Positions 1-8,365 are shown, counted from the first letter of the stretch. The stretch is DNA of 43,467 nt from Comamonadaceae bacterium (GCA_947452785.1 CANGDZ010000027.1:1-43467), one strand, 5' to 3'. Made by a program: numbers and translations. The notes: generated by a model from the sequence alone, not told the origin.

Positions 1-120
1 CAGGAGGCCAGGTCTGAGGTCTTTGAGTACATTGAAGGCTTCTACAATCCAGTTCGGCGTCACAAACATCTTGACCAACTCAGCCCCCTTGAGTTCGAGA
101 GACGTCAAATTGCGTTATGA
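1..120 (+). CDS. IS3-family transposase OrfB, C-terminal 39 residues (partial at window edge)
   Basis: Reading frame 1 is open from the first base to a TGA at 118-120. It encodes a tail containing FYNPVRRHKHLDQLSPLEFE, the hallmark end of the DDE integrase domain in IS3-family OrfB (the YNxxRxHxxLxxxSPxxFE motif). The 5' part lies outside the window, so I cannot say whether the whole transposase is intact. In the intact enzyme this region follows the catalytic glutamate of the RNase-H fold. The IS end follows directly and abuts a damaged ZIP transporter gene, so this copy probably inserted into or just upstream of that gene. Confidence 0.9.
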   Translation, partial: QEARSEVFEYIEGFYNPVRRHKHLDQLSPLEFERRQIAL

Positions 121-149
121 AGAGTGTCTACAAAATTGGGGGAATGCCA
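1..149 (+). mobile_element. Right end of an IS3-family insertion sequence
   Basis: After the transposase stop there is a short tail, TGTCTACAAAATTGGGGG (125-142), continuing to GAATGCCA and ending near 149 with the CA dinucleotide typical of IS3-family termini. The left terminus is outside the window, so the terminal inverted repeat and target duplication cannot be confirmed. Transporter-like coding sequence begins directly after this point, which fixes the likely boundary to within a few bases. Confidence 0.65.
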
Positions 150-1050
150 CTGGCGCCAGTTATTGAGTCAACATGCACGCAGCCATCCCAAAGTTTTGTT
201 GGGCATGTTGATCTCGGCTACTGGCTTGTTGGCTTTGTTTGTGCAGGGCCAAGTTTGGTTGGCATCGGCCACACAAAGCGAGTTTGTGCGCTGGGCTTTG
301 TGGGGCGGCACAGCTGGCTTTTTGGCAACAACCTTGGGTGCCTTGCCTGCCTTTGTCTTAAAGAACCTGAAACAAAAACATGAAGACGCCATGCTTGGCA
401 TGGCCGCAGGCATGATGTTGGCATCGGCCGCGTTTTCATTGTTGTTACCAGGCATTGAAGCTGGAACAATCATCGCAGGCTCCCCCTTGGCGGGTGCTGC
501 CTAGGTGGTGGTGGGCATGGCCATGGGTGTGATGTTGATGTTGGGCTTGGATGCCTTCACCCCGCACGAACACACCCAAACCGGCCCCTGCGGCCCCGGC
601 CATGATCGCTGCGACCGCATTTGGTTGTTTGTGATGGCCATCGCCATTCACAACTTGCCCGAAGGCATGGCGGTGGGTGTGGGCTTTACCCAGGGTGATC
701 TGTCTGTGGGCTTGCCATTGGCCACCGCCATTGCATTACAAGACATTCCCGAAGGCTTGGCCGTAGCCATGACCTTGCGTGCCATTGGCACACCGGTTTG
801 GAAAGCTGTTGGCATTGCAGCGATAAGTGGACTGCTTGAACCTGTGGGCGCACTCATTGGCGTAAGCTTGGTGGGGAGCTCGGCCATGGCCTATCCCGTT
901 GGCTTAGGCTTGGCTGCAGGTGCGATGTTGTTTGTGGTGTCGCACGAAGTGATTCCCGAAACACACCGGACCGGCCACAAAACCACAGCCACACTTGGCC
1001 TCATGGCCGGATTTGCCCTAATGATGGTGCTTGACACCAGCTTGGGCTGA
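150..1050 (+). pseudogene. ZIP-family metal transporter, N-terminus replaced by IS end and with an internal TAG stop
   Basis: One reading frame runs from the IS boundary to the TGA at 1048-1050, broken by a single TAG at 502-504. The translation is a ZIP (ZupT/GufA-like) divalent-metal transporter of the inner membrane. It has AGFLATTLGALPAFVL in the first core helix, MLGMAAGMMLASAAFSLLLP in the next, and the two metal-binding helices with HNLPEGMAVGVGF and ALQDIPEGLAVAM. The frame is identical before and after the stop, so the lesion is a nonsense change, not a frameshift. The first few N-terminal codons are replaced by IS-end sequence. The downstream half, starting from one of the GTG codons at 505-513, is open for about 180 residues but lacks the first helices, so function is unlikely. 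A sequencing error at the TAG cannot be excluded. Confidence 0.8.
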
Positions 1051-1081
1051 CACTGTTTTATTAATCTCGAAAGGACGCATC

Positions 1082-1555
1082 ATGAAAATCGACATTGGCA
1101 TCTCTGAAATCAATCGCCAAGCCATCACCGATGGCTTGAGCCACTTGTTGGCAGACACCTACACCCTGTACATGACCACGCACAACTTCCACTGGAACGT
1201 GTCTGGCCCCATGTTCAACAGCTTGCACAACATGTTCATGTTGCAATACACCGAGTTGTGGAATGCAGTGGATCCCATTGCTGAGCGCATCCGCTCATTG
1301 GGCCACCCTGCACCCGGCTCGTACGCGCAGTTCGCCAAACTCAGCTCGCTGCCCGACGCGCCAGCTAAGCCCCCCAAAGCCATGGAGATGGTGGCGATTT
1401 TGGCTCAAGGCCACGAAGCCGTGGCACGCACGGCACGCGGTTTGTATGAGGTGGTGGGCGAGGCACACGACGAACCCACCGCCGACTTGCTGACGCAACG
1501 CATTGGTGTGCACGAGCAAACTGCGTGGATGCTGCGCAGCATGCTGGAAGATTAA
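1082..1555 (+). CDS. dps: Dps/ferritin-like DNA-protection protein
   Basis: A 157-residue protein of the Dps family, a dodecameric mini-ferritin that oxidises Fe(II) with peroxide, stores iron and protects DNA in the cytoplasm. Residues 20-75 hold the ferroxidase signature: HNFHWNVSGPMFNSLHNMF followed by ELWNAVDPIAERIRSLG, with the expected His and Asp/Glu ligands. The length matches the usual 155-170. ATG 1082 was chosen over the upstream in-frame GTG at 1031 because AAAGGA sits about 8 bases before it and because the family N-terminus (MKIDIGI..) begins there. It lies 31 bp after the broken ZIP gene on the same strand and is itself intact. Confidence 0.95.
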   Translation: MKIDIGISEINRQAITDGLSHLLADTYTLYMTTHNFHWNVSGPMFNSLHNMFMLQYTELWNAVDPIAERIRSLGHPAPGSYAQFAKLSSLPDAPAKPPKAMEMVAILAQGHEAVARTARGLYEVVGEAHDEPTADLLTQRIGVHEQTAWMLRSMLED

Positions 1556-1621
1556 CTAGGTCTGTGCCATAGGGGCTGGGAATTGCATGACTAACCTAGC
1601 CCCGCCTTCGGGCATGTTGTT

Positions 1622-1916
1622 TTAGGGCAAATGACCACGGTGGTTTTCCATCACGGCACGGCTGAGCCATAATCCGACGTCCATGCCGTCGGGTTTGGTG
1701 GTGTGAGACAAATCTAAGACGTGACCTGCGATCTGGACTGCGCTTGAGCTCATCTAGTGCGTTACTGATCAAGTTGAAGAGCACCATTTGTAACTGGTCT
1801 TTGTCGCCATGCACTTGTAACTTTGCGACGATATCAATTACGACATCGATGCGGGCTTTCTTCGCAAGGGAGGCTTGCGCCGCATCATCGTGCATGCAAA
1901 TGCTAGGCAGAATCAC
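1622..1916 (-). pseudogene. Histidine-kinase ATPase-domain remnant, frameshifted
   Basis: On the minus strand, about 1856 down to 1746 encodes ARIDVVIDIVAKLQVHGDKD, then QLQMVLFNLISNALDEL, a clear N-box of a sensor kinase HATPase domain. From about 1738 to the TAA at 1622-1624, another frame encodes QIAGHVLDLSHTTKPDGMD and GLWLSRAVMENHRGHL, the G-box end of the same kind of domain. The middle of the domain (G1 region) is missing between the two. No start, receiver or dimerisation domain is present. This is a decayed fragment, not a functional gene. Confidence 0.7.
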
Positions 1917-1955
1917 ATTGATCTAGAAGTGCAAGACAACGGCTCTGGTGTGACA
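1875..1955 (+). pseudogene. Inverted histidine-kinase fragment (G1 box) on the opposite strand
   Basis: The plus strand here reads RRIIVHANARQNHIDLEVQD then NGSGV, which is the strand and D-x-G-x-G (G1) box of a HATPase domain. It is the piece missing from the minus-strand kinase remnant immediately to the left. The simplest reading is that an internal segment of one kinase gene was inverted and displaced during decay. The remaining bases to about 2118 hold no recognisable gene. Confidence 0.5.
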
Positions 1956-2118
1956 GTCTTCCAGTGTAAAAAAGTTGGTATCAAACAACACGAGAAGCTG
2001 CCGCGAATGTTGGCGTTTCTCATTTCACTGCTGATTTCAACACCTAATCTTCGGAACAAGACGCAAGTGCTAGCCTATGGTTAAAGGCAAATGCAGATCA
2101 ATATCCAAAATCAAGTGC

Positions 2119-3396
2119 TTATTTCTTGTCCTTGAGCTTGACGATGCCGATCATGTCCATGACCATCTTTTCGTAAAAAGGCTCGGACGTGCCTTTTTGC
2201 ATTTTCCGCATGAAGTACTTCTCGAAAGCCACCTTGGCAAAGTGAACCCACTTGCCTTCGGCAAACCAGCTCACATTGCGCGGCGGAATCTGGGGCAAGG
2301 CCACAAATGCGGCGCCTGTGTCACCAAAGTCGGCCAAGCAAACGGTGTTCCAAGTGGCTTTGTGGCTTGGCTCTTGCCCGTCCAGCATCTCGCGGATGTT
2401 GTGCGCCGTGGCGGTCACCATCGACTCGATCATGAAACCCGTCTTGGGCGTGCCTACAGGTATGGGCGTTGCCTCCACGGGCGCAATCGCCACACAGACA
2501 CCCACACTGAAGATGTTGGTGAATTTGGGGTTGCGCTGGTGCTCGTCAATGGTGATGAAGCCGCGCGGATTGGTTAGCCCTTCAATGCCAAAAACGGCAT
2601 CGACACCTTTGAAGGCGGGCAACATCATCGAATGTTTAAAGGGCAACACGTGCTCTTTTTTGGGTTGACCGTTGTCATCGTGCTCAGTGACAAAAATTTG
2701 GCCATCTTCGATCTTGGTGGTCTTGGCATTGCAAATCCACTTGATGTGACGCTCGCGCATGGCCGACTCCAGCAGCCCTTTGGAATCGCCCACCCCGCCC
2801 AAACCCAGGTGACCAATATAAGGCTCTGGCGTGACGTACGTCATGGGCACCTTGTCGCGGATCTTGCGGCGACGCAAGTCGGTGTCCATGATCATGGCGT
2901 ATTCATAAGCCGGGCCAAAACACGAAGCGCCCTGCACCGCGCCGACCACAATGGGGCCCGGATCGGCCGTGAATTTATCCCAACTGAGTTTGGCGTTTTC
3001 GGCATGGGACACATGGCAAATGGACTGACTAAAACCGTCAGGGCCCAAACCAGGGACCTCGTCAAATGCCAGCTTGGGGCCTGTGGCGATCACCAGATAG
3101 TCGTAATCCAGCAAGCTGCCATCGAGCAACTCTACTTGGTTGCGCTGCGGGTGCACACGCTGGGCGCTCTGGGCAATCAATTCAATGCCTTTGCGGTTCA
3201 ACGTGGGCGCAATGTCCATTTCAATGTCTTTGCGCTTGCGCCAGTCCACGGCCACCCACGGGTTGGAGGGCACGAAGTGGAACTTGGGCGAATCGCTGAT
3301 GACCGTCACACGATCTCCTGCTCGGGCCAGCTCTTTCATTTCAAAAGCCATGGGCATGCCGCCAATGCCTGCACCAATGATCACGATGTGGGCCAT
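2119..3396 (-). CDS. sqr: Sulfide:quinone oxidoreductase (FAD flavoprotein)
   Basis: A 425-residue membrane-associated flavoprotein that oxidises sulfide to sulfane sulfur and reduces quinone. Residues 4-13 (IVIIGAGIGG) form the FAD Rossmann motif. NPWVAVDW (45-52) and the block FMIESMV near 321-327 are typical of the SQR family. Three cysteines fall where the catalytic ones are expected: C127, C159 (in GASCFGPAYEY) and C353 (in CLADFGDTGAAF). The C-terminal stretch with repeated basic/aromatic residues fits the amphipathic membrane anchor. AGGAGA lies about 6 bases before the ATG at 3394-3396. The gene stands alone on the minus strand behind an FNR-type box. It is unlikely to be an NDH-2, given the three cysteines. 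Confidence 0.88.
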   Translation of the reverse strand: MAHIVIIGAGIGGMPMAFEMKELARAGDRVTVISDSPKFHFVPSNPWVAVDWRKRKDIEMDIAPTLNRKGIELIAQSAQRVHPQRNQVELLDGSLLDYDYLVIATGPKLAFDEVPGLGPDGFSQSICHVSHAENAKLSWDKFTADPGPIVVGAVQGASCFGPAYEYAMIMDTDLRRRKIRDKVPMTYVTPEPYIGHLGLGGVGDSKGLLESAMRERHIKWICNAKTTKIEDGQIFVTEHDDNGQPKKEHVLPFKHSMMLPAFKGVDAVFGIEGLTNPRGFITIDEHQRNPKFTNIFSVGVCVAIAPVEATPIPVGTPKTGFMIESMVTATAHNIREMLDGQEPSHKATWNTVCLADFGDTGAAFVALPQIPPRNVSWFAEGKWVHFAKVAFEKYFMRKMQKGTSEPFYEKMVMDMIGIVKLKDKK

Positions 3397-3454
3397 GTGT
3401 CTGTCTCCTTGTAGTGACCTGCGAACAATGATCCATCACATCGCCCAAACGAAA

Positions 3455-3468
3455 TTGACATGGATCAA
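3455..3468 (-). promoter_or_regulatory. FNR/Anr-type box upstream of sqr
   Basis: TTGACATGGATCAA matches the FNR-family consensus TTGAT-N4-ATCAA at 9 of 10 defined positions. Its centre is 65 bp upstream of the sqr ATG. An activating site centred at -41.5 would put transcription start near 3420 and leave a 5' leader of about 24 nt. This suggests induction of sulfide oxidation at low oxygen. The regulator itself is not in the window. Confidence 0.6.
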
Positions 3469-3648
3469 TCGCTGACCCCATACGCAGAACCTGACAGGTT
3501 TAAAACATGCGTCTCCGGTTATGTGACTGCGGCCAAATTTCAGAGCTGTAAAAATGCCTAAATTCGACCGCCGCAGAATTGTCGAGGCGCTTTATAGCGC
3601 GCTAGCTAAAATCACCCTCACTCAAAGATCCTTCTACAAAGTTACGAA

Positions 3649-6096
3649 TTGATATTTCTTCGGCATTTATTGATCATGGCGTTGTTAATTTGCGTGGCAA
3701 TCGCACACGCACAGGACGCCCTGCATCACGGCCCTAGCTTGCATGTGCAGGTTCAACGCGGGGAGGCTTTGTTGCCACTGGCCCAAGTCAACCGCTTGCG
3801 CGCTGGCGACAGACTGTTCGTTCAGCCCGAAGTTGACACTCTGGCAAAGGGCGACTGGGTGCTGCTGCTCGCCCAGGTCTCGCCTACCGGCAACCAAGTG
3901 AGCTCTCGCTATTTCAGCGTGAAGGAACTGAAATCCCCAGCTGAATTGGAAATCACGGCCGACAACCAAGTGCCAGTCATCATTCTGGCGCCGCAGTTGC
4001 GTAACCTGTTTGGCCTGTACACCAGTCTCTCTGAATCGGCTAACTTGCTCAACGAAGTGCTTAATGCGGACCCTCAGCGTTTTTACGACCTGCAAAAAGT
4101 AGACCAAATCAATCAAGCCATTCAGGCCCTGAGCGAGAGTCTGACCCACAGAATGTCAGGTCGTTCAGCGCAAGATGCTATTCAAGCGGCCAAGGACCTT
4201 GCCTTTAAGTTCGGCGTACGCAACCTCAACCCCGAATGTTTCAAGAACCAGTTGGTCAATACCGAATGCGTCGCCACAAATATTGTGACCAACAAAGACT
4301 TCGCGCTGCCCAGCACCAGCGATCTCAGTGCCATGGTGGGAAACAAGAAGGCGGTCGATCTCAATAGCTTCTTGATAGCCAACCTGCGTATATTTTCTGA
4401 AGCCGGGGACTTCCTCAGCAATAAATACCGCGACAGCTACGATTTTGCCCCCACTTTTGGCCGCCACCAAGCCCAGACTCGGCGTATCGATCTATTCTCT
4501 ATGGCACGCTTTCGCAATGGCAATATCAAAACGGCCTACCTGTATGTACCTTCTTGGTTCACAGGGGCGAGCCCCCGTCTGCTGATCGATAGCGTCCGAT
4601 TGGGCTGCTTCACGCGGGGACGCATGGAAGTGCAAGTTTTAGGCCGCCTTCCCCTCGGCAACTATTGGCACGATTGGCGCATGGACCTGCGCGATCCGGA
4701 CAGCAACGAGAACTTGGGCAGCATCTCAGCCATCAAGTTCGATCAGGAGACCGGACGCTTTCGTTTTGAAACCCCTGATGCAAGCGACTGGAATCGTCCT
4801 GCGGGCCAACAAATCGATGTGGCTCTAAGCGGGCAATTTGGGTTTGATTCGGTGCTGCTGGACACGGTGCGCATGGTCCTGCCCTGGCCGGACGCCGCCA
4901 CTGCGCAAACCGAAATGGGCAAGCTCTCGCTGATCTCGGGCGAACGCATCAACTTCCCCCCTCGCACCGAAATCTCGGCGGCCTGTCTGGACGACTTAGC
5001 ACTGACTCAAATTGACGGTACGTCGGTGGCGCGAAATGCGGTTCAGCAACCACGCCTGAATGCCGATCTACAGGAGGTGCCCCCCGGCCCCTTGAACCTT
5101 GTCGTGTACCAGGCCGGACAAGACCCGTTGAATATTCCTGTTCAAGTGCTGCCGCCCCTGGCCAAGATCAAACAGATCGAACATGCAGAAGGTGAAGTCA
5201 GCCTGACGGTGCAAGGTCAAAACTTGCACCGCATCGCCCGCATCGAGATTGAGGGCCGTGGCGCCTGCACACCTGCGTCCGATGCCATCACCTCCAAGCC
5301 TTCGCCTATGAGCTTTGTGTGCGAAGGCCCTATTCGCCACAATGCCGGACTGCCCGAAACAGTCCAAGTCATCCATCTGAACGGCGAGCCCGGCCCACTG
5401 AGCGTGCGCCTGACGCAAACTCCTGCCATCCCGCGCCTGGCGCTGGCGGGCAACACGCCCAACGCTTTGCTGGTCACGCCCTCTGAAAAAGGTCGTCAAT
5501 GGAACCTGCTGCCGAGCGGCGTGTTGATGAGTGAGGACTCTGGCCTCAACCTGCTGCTACAGGCCCAAAGCCCTTACGTTTTGAGCAAAGGCAGCTACAT
5601 GCTGCAACTTCGCTTTAAGGACGACCCCGAAACCGATGTCCATCCCCTGTCTGCGCCATTGATTGCCGACTTTTCGCACAACGAACTGCGCACCCGCAGC
5701 CCCGTGCGCTTTGACCCGACTCGTCTGCCCAGCGTGATCAACTCTCTAGAATTTCGAGTCCTGCACAAACCATCGGCACAGACCGGCCCTTGGCAGTCCT
5801 TGGGTCGCACCCTCATTTGGCTGCCTGACCTGCAATCTTTGAGCTGCTCTCCTCAAGGTGATGCATTGCTGCTGCAGGGCCAACGTATGGACCTGATCGA
5901 CGCGATTCAAATCCCTTCAGGAGACAACGCTGCTAGCAAAGATTTTGTAGCTCCAAAACTGGTGCCTTGCTCAAATGGCCTTTGTCTCAGTTTGCCCTCC
6001 GTGATCCAAAGCAACCAGCTCTTGGTTCGCATCCGTTGGGTGGACGACACTGTGTTCAATGTTTTATTGCCAAAGCCTACTCAGGCTTGCCCATAG
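3649..6096 (+). CDS. Large secreted protein of unknown function with an IPT/TIG-like segment
   Basis: An 815-residue protein with a clear Sec signal peptide (R5, H6, hydrophobic 7-19, cleavage expected after AHA at 19-21), so it is probably periplasmic or exported. I do not recognise a named family. Visible features: a helical region around residues 120-200, scattered cysteine pairs that could form disulfides, and a segment near 515-545 (EGEVSLTVQGQNLHRIARIE) that reads like an IPT/TIG beta-sandwich. No transmembrane helices follow the signal. The chosen start is TTG 3649, because the first ATG (3676) would leave a signal without a basic n-region. No good ribosome-binding site is visible for either. 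It is transcribed divergently from sqr and is monocistronic. Confidence 0.75.
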   Translation: MIFLRHLLIMALLICVAIAHAQDALHHGPSLHVQVQRGEALLPLAQVNRLRAGDRLFVQPEVDTLAKGDWVLLLAQVSPTGNQVSSRYFSVKELKSPAELEITADNQVPVIILAPQLRNLFGLYTSLSESANLLNEVLNADPQRFYDLQKVDQINQAIQALSESLTHRMSGRSAQDAIQAAKDLAFKFGVRNLNPECFKNQLVNTECVATNIVTNKDFALPSTSDLSAMVGNKKAVDLNSFLIANLRIFSEAGDFLSNKYRDSYDFAPTFGRHQAQTRRIDLFSMARFRNGNIKTAYLYVPSWFTGASPRLLIDSVRLGCFTRGRMEVQVLGRLPLGNYWHDWRMDLRDPDSNENLGSISAIKFDQETGRFRFETPDASDWNRPAGQQIDVALSGQFGFDSVLLDTVRMVLPWPDAATAQTEMGKLSLISGERINFPPRTEISAACLDDLALTQIDGTSVARNAVQQPRLNADLQEVPPGPLNLVVYQAGQDPLNIPVQVLPPLAKIKQIEHAEGEVSLTVQGQNLHRIARIEIEGRGACTPASDAITSKPSPMSFVCEGPIRHNAGLPETVQVIHLNGEPGPLSVRLTQTPAIPRLALAGNTPNALLVTPSEKGRQWNLLPSGVLMSEDSGLNLLLQAQSPYVLSKGSYMLQLRFKDDPETDVHPLSAPLIADFSHNELRTRSPVRFDPTRLPSVINSLEFRVLHKPSAQTGPWQSLGRTLIWLPDLQSLSCSPQGDALLLQGQRMDLIDAIQIPSGDNAASKDFVAPKLVPCSNGLCLSLPSVIQSNQLLVRIRWVDDTVFNVLLPKPTQACP

Positions 6097-6254
6097 TTCC
6101 ATATACGGTCAATTTGAAAAATAATGGATCTTTCTGGCCAAGCTGCCGTACACAACGCTTGCCATTTGTTCAGTGTGAATTGCAACTTGACCCCATGCGT
6201 TTTTGATAGCCTGCGAGAATGCGTTTGACACATTTCAACGGCAAATTTCTGATT

Positions 6255-6277
6255 ACTGCGGGTAAAAATCCCGCAGT
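6255..6277. repeat. Perfect hairpin, 8-bp arms
   Basis: ACTGCGGG and CCCGCAGT are separated by the 7-nt loop TAAAAAT. It lies between two converging genes (secreted protein ending at 6096, rhodanese ending at 6433). There is no T-tract on either side, so it is not a classic intrinsic terminator, although it may act as one or as an mRNA 3'-end stabiliser. Confidence 0.6.
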
Positions 6278-6303
6278 TCTGAATGAAAACGCAGCAGCCC
6301 ACC

Positions 6304-6321
6304 GGGTGAAGGGTCTCACCC
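6304..6321. repeat. Second short hairpin in the convergent intergenic region
   Basis: GGGTGA and TCACCC flank a 6-nt loop, 27 bp from the previous hairpin. The stretch 6097-6432 holds these two hairpins and no credible gene; the open frames here are short and unlike any family I know. Confidence 0.5.
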
Positions 6322-6432
6322 AAGCGGTTGCTTCAAGAAACTCTTTTTGCTGTTGACTGTTCATAGCGATCAAATTCCAATGTGTTGGCAAACGGACATC
6401 CGCAGGTATTTAGCCCTAGAGGCTCCGAGCAA

Positions 6433-6789
6433 CTAAGCCAATAACTTGCCCCAAGTGCCTATGTTGTAGACCTGCCGGTAACCGTTCTTCATAAGCAACA
6501 GCTTGGCCATTCCACTTCGGGTTCCACTGGCACAGCACAAGACAACAGGAACTGACTTGGGAATTTCAGCCAATCGACTGCCCAGCTCGGGCAACGGAAT
6601 GTTGATCGTGCCAGGTGCGCAGGCGCTGGCGAATTCCCCAGCCGATCGCACGTCGACAAACAAGGCCCCTTTATTTTTGAGTTCTGGCAGCATGGTCACT
6701 ATGCGTTTGGAGTTCCACCATTTGTAGCCCCACCAAATGGCCAGGGCCCCAAAAGGCCAGTACTGTTCAAAATAGTGCTGAAAATTCAT
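6433..6789 (-). CDS. Membrane-anchored single-domain rhodanese
   Basis: A 118-residue protein: an N-terminal hydrophobic anchor (about residues 9-22, YWPFGALAIWWGYKWW) followed by one rhodanese domain. The active-site loop is CCASGTRSG, with the nucleophilic cysteine of the C-x-x-G-x-R signature, and VDVRSAGEFA is the conserved beginning of the domain. Rhodaneses transfer sulfane sulfur, for example from persulfide or thiosulfate to thiols. ATG 6789 is preferred over GTG 6795 because AAAGGG lies 6-7 bases upstream of it. It follows a PaaI-type thioesterase by 50 bp on the same strand. Together with sqr and the MBL-fold protein it suggests sulfane-sulfur handling. Confidence 0.85.
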   Translation of the reverse strand: MNFQHYFEQYWPFGALAIWWGYKWWNSKRIVTMLPELKNKGALFVDVRSAGEFASACAPGTINIPLPELGSRLAEIPKSVPVVLCCASGTRSGMAKLLLMKNGYRQVYNIGTWGKLLA

Positions 6790-6839
6790 AGTCACCCTTT
6801 AAATTCAGATGTGTGCGATGCGATGTTCACCGCGTTGAG

Positions 6840-7316
6840 TCAATTTGCTTCTGTTGTGGCACCGAAGCTGTCAGGCATCTGCACGGCAATGACTTCCCCA
6901 TTGGCCGTGGCAATGCCGTTGGCATAAACCGTGGTCTCCACAATCACTTTTCGGCCTTTGATTTCTTTCACTCGACCGCGGATTTCAAGGGCTCCCCCCA
7001 AAGGCGTGGGCTTGAGGAAATTCACATGAAGTGAGCCCGTTACGAAGCGAAACGGCGGCAAGCTGTCCATCGAGCGCTCCTGCGCTTTGTACATGGCAGC
7101 CGCCGCTGTAGCGGTGCCGTGACAGTCAATCAACGATGCAATCAATCCACCATAGGCAAAGCCTGGCACAGACATTTGGTAAGGCTCGGGCGTGAAAAAC
7201 GTGACCGTCTCATCACCATCCCAGTGGGTTTTGATTTGGTGTCCATGGCTGTTGTTTGAGCCGCAGCCGTAACACTGCGCAACGTTTTCGGGATAGTAAT
7301 CTTGAAAGGCTTTCAT
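6840..7316 (-). CDS. PaaI-family hotdog thioesterase
   Basis: A 158-residue hotdog-fold protein. The core reads VPGFAYGGLIASLIDCHGTATAAAA, the central helix with the usual PaaI G-G-x-x-A-x-x-x-D pattern, then LHVNFLKPTPLGGALEIRGRV, the following strands. These enzymes hydrolyse acyl-CoA thioesters in the cytoplasm; the substrate cannot be told from sequence. The N-terminal CYGCGSNN motif is common in one PaaI subgroup. ATG 7316 is preferred to the in-frame TTG at 7337, since neither has a good Shine-Dalgarno. It lies between an alpha/beta hydrolase and the rhodanese on the same strand, with 86 bp separating it from the hydrolase. Confidence 0.82.
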   Translation of the reverse strand: MKAFQDYYPENVAQCYGCGSNNSHGHQIKTHWDGDETVTFFTPEPYQMSVPGFAYGGLIASLIDCHGTATAAAAMYKAQERSMDSLPPFRFVTGSLHVNFLKPTPLGGALEIRGRVKEIKGRKVIVETTVYANGIATANGEVIAVQMPDSFGATTEAN

Positions 7317-7374
7317 GTTTTGACCAGGGTGATTCAAAAAAAGGAATGAAGGTGATTATTTAGGTTGGCAAATA

Positions 7375-7390
7375 ATAAGCGATTGCTTAT
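7375..7390. promoter_or_regulatory. Inverted repeat and possible promoter before the thioesterase
   Basis: ATAAGC-GATT-GCTTAT is a perfect 6-bp-arm dyad in an AT-rich 86-bp gap. On the minus strand TTGCAA and TTATTT, spaced about 16 bp, could be -35/-10 elements overlapping it. It may be an operator for the thioesterase-rhodanese pair; the evidence is the dyad only. Confidence 0.35.
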
Positions 7391-7402
7391 ATTGCAAGTT
7401 CT

Positions 7403-8365
7403 TTAGAGCGCAATCTGAGTACTCAGGCCCAACTTTTGAACTTGGAATTCATCATGGCTTGGCGCTGAGGTAACTGGCGTTGCAGCGGCAATGTCTGAAA
7501 CGGCTTGCTGCAAAAAATGAATCAAAGGCGCCCCTTGCGCCACCAATGCCTCACTGGGGTCATGCCCGCCATGAACCGCAAGGCATTGCACCTGGCCTGG
7601 CCGCCCTGCAGACTCCAGGCGCAGGGCGTCCGTAAACGGAACCAGTTCGTCATCTGTGCCATGGACCAGCAACACCGGGCAGTTCAGACAGGCCATGCTG
7701 GTCAGCGGCGCAATGTCATTAAATTGCGCGCCAATAACGGCCTGCACGTGGCGCATCACATACCAGCCGAGCACAAGATAGGGGATCTGTGCGTCGGCCA
7801 AATATCTGCGCATGATGTCGCGCGGGTGAGCAAAGGCACTCAGGCTCACGACGGCACGCACGTCCGAGCGTCGAGAAGCACACAGCAAGGCAGCCCCAGC
7901 GCCGACGGAATGCCCCATGACGGCCAGGCGGCCACGGTCAACACCAGGGCACTGGTGCAACCAGTCCAAACCGGCTTCAATGTCTTGCGCAAAGCGAGGA
8001 AGCGAGGTGAAAGCTTCGTCATCACTCTCGCCATGGCAGCGCGCATCAATCAGCAGCACGGCAAAACCGGCCGCATGCAACGGTTCCAGCGCAGGCAGCA
8101 TGAGACTGGCGTTTGCGCCCCAGCCGTGCATCACCACCACCGCCGGGCTAAGCAGTTGGCTCGGCACCGGCACAAACCAGGCAAAAAGGGTTTTATCCTG
8201 TGCGACAGGCAAGCGAAACGCATGTGCTGAAAGTCCGACGTCCGCAGGTGTGCGCTGATGCGCCAACCTTGGGGCCCTCAGTCCACGCAAAATCAAGGCG
8301 TGCGCACCACTGCGCAGCGCCAATACACTGAACAAGGCGATCGCAGTGATCCACAGAATCTGCAT
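7403..8365 (-). CDS. Alpha/beta hydrolase, N-terminally anchored
   Basis: A 320-residue hydrolase. The first 20 residues are hydrophobic (ILWITAIALFSVLALRSGA) and likely form a membrane anchor or uncleaved signal. The oxyanion region VVVMHGWGANAS precedes the nucleophile elbow GHSVGA, and the later blocks VLLVHGTDDELVPF and HGGHDPSEA supply the acid and histidine. The substrate is unknown; the architecture resembles dienelactone-hydrolase-like or serine-peptidase-like esterases. Its ATG directly abuts the truncated-hemoglobin stop, so it is the last gene of the long cyd-led operon and probably translationally coupled. Confidence 0.85.
   Translation of the reverse strand: MQILWITAIALFSVLALRSGAHALILRGLRAPRLAHQRTPADVGLSAHAFRLPVAQDKTLFAWFVPVPSQLLSPAVVVMHGWGANASLMLPALEPLHAAGFAVLLIDARCHGESDDEAFTSLPRFAQDIEAGLDWLHQCPGVDRGRLAVMGHSVGAGAALLCASRRSDVRAVVSLSAFAHPRDIMRRYLADAQIPYLVLGWYVMRHVQAVIGAQFNDIAPLTSMACLNCPVLLVHGTDDELVPFTDALRLESAGRPGQVQCLAVHGGHDPSEALVAQGAPLIHFLQQAVSDIAAATPVTSAPSHDEFQVQKLGLSTQIAL

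Noticed and set aside
1556-1610. Terminator after dps (GGGGCT/AGCCCC pair)
   Set aside because: The stem is only 6 bp with a 20-nt loop and no T-run.
2119-3414. Long plus-strand open frames opposite sqr (for example 2632-3414)
   Set aside because: They mirror the SQR gene, have no family features and no ribosome-binding sites.
6170-6391. 73-residue minus-strand frame in the gap before the rhodanese
   Set aside because: No ribosome-binding site, spans both hairpins and resembles no family; treated as non-coding.
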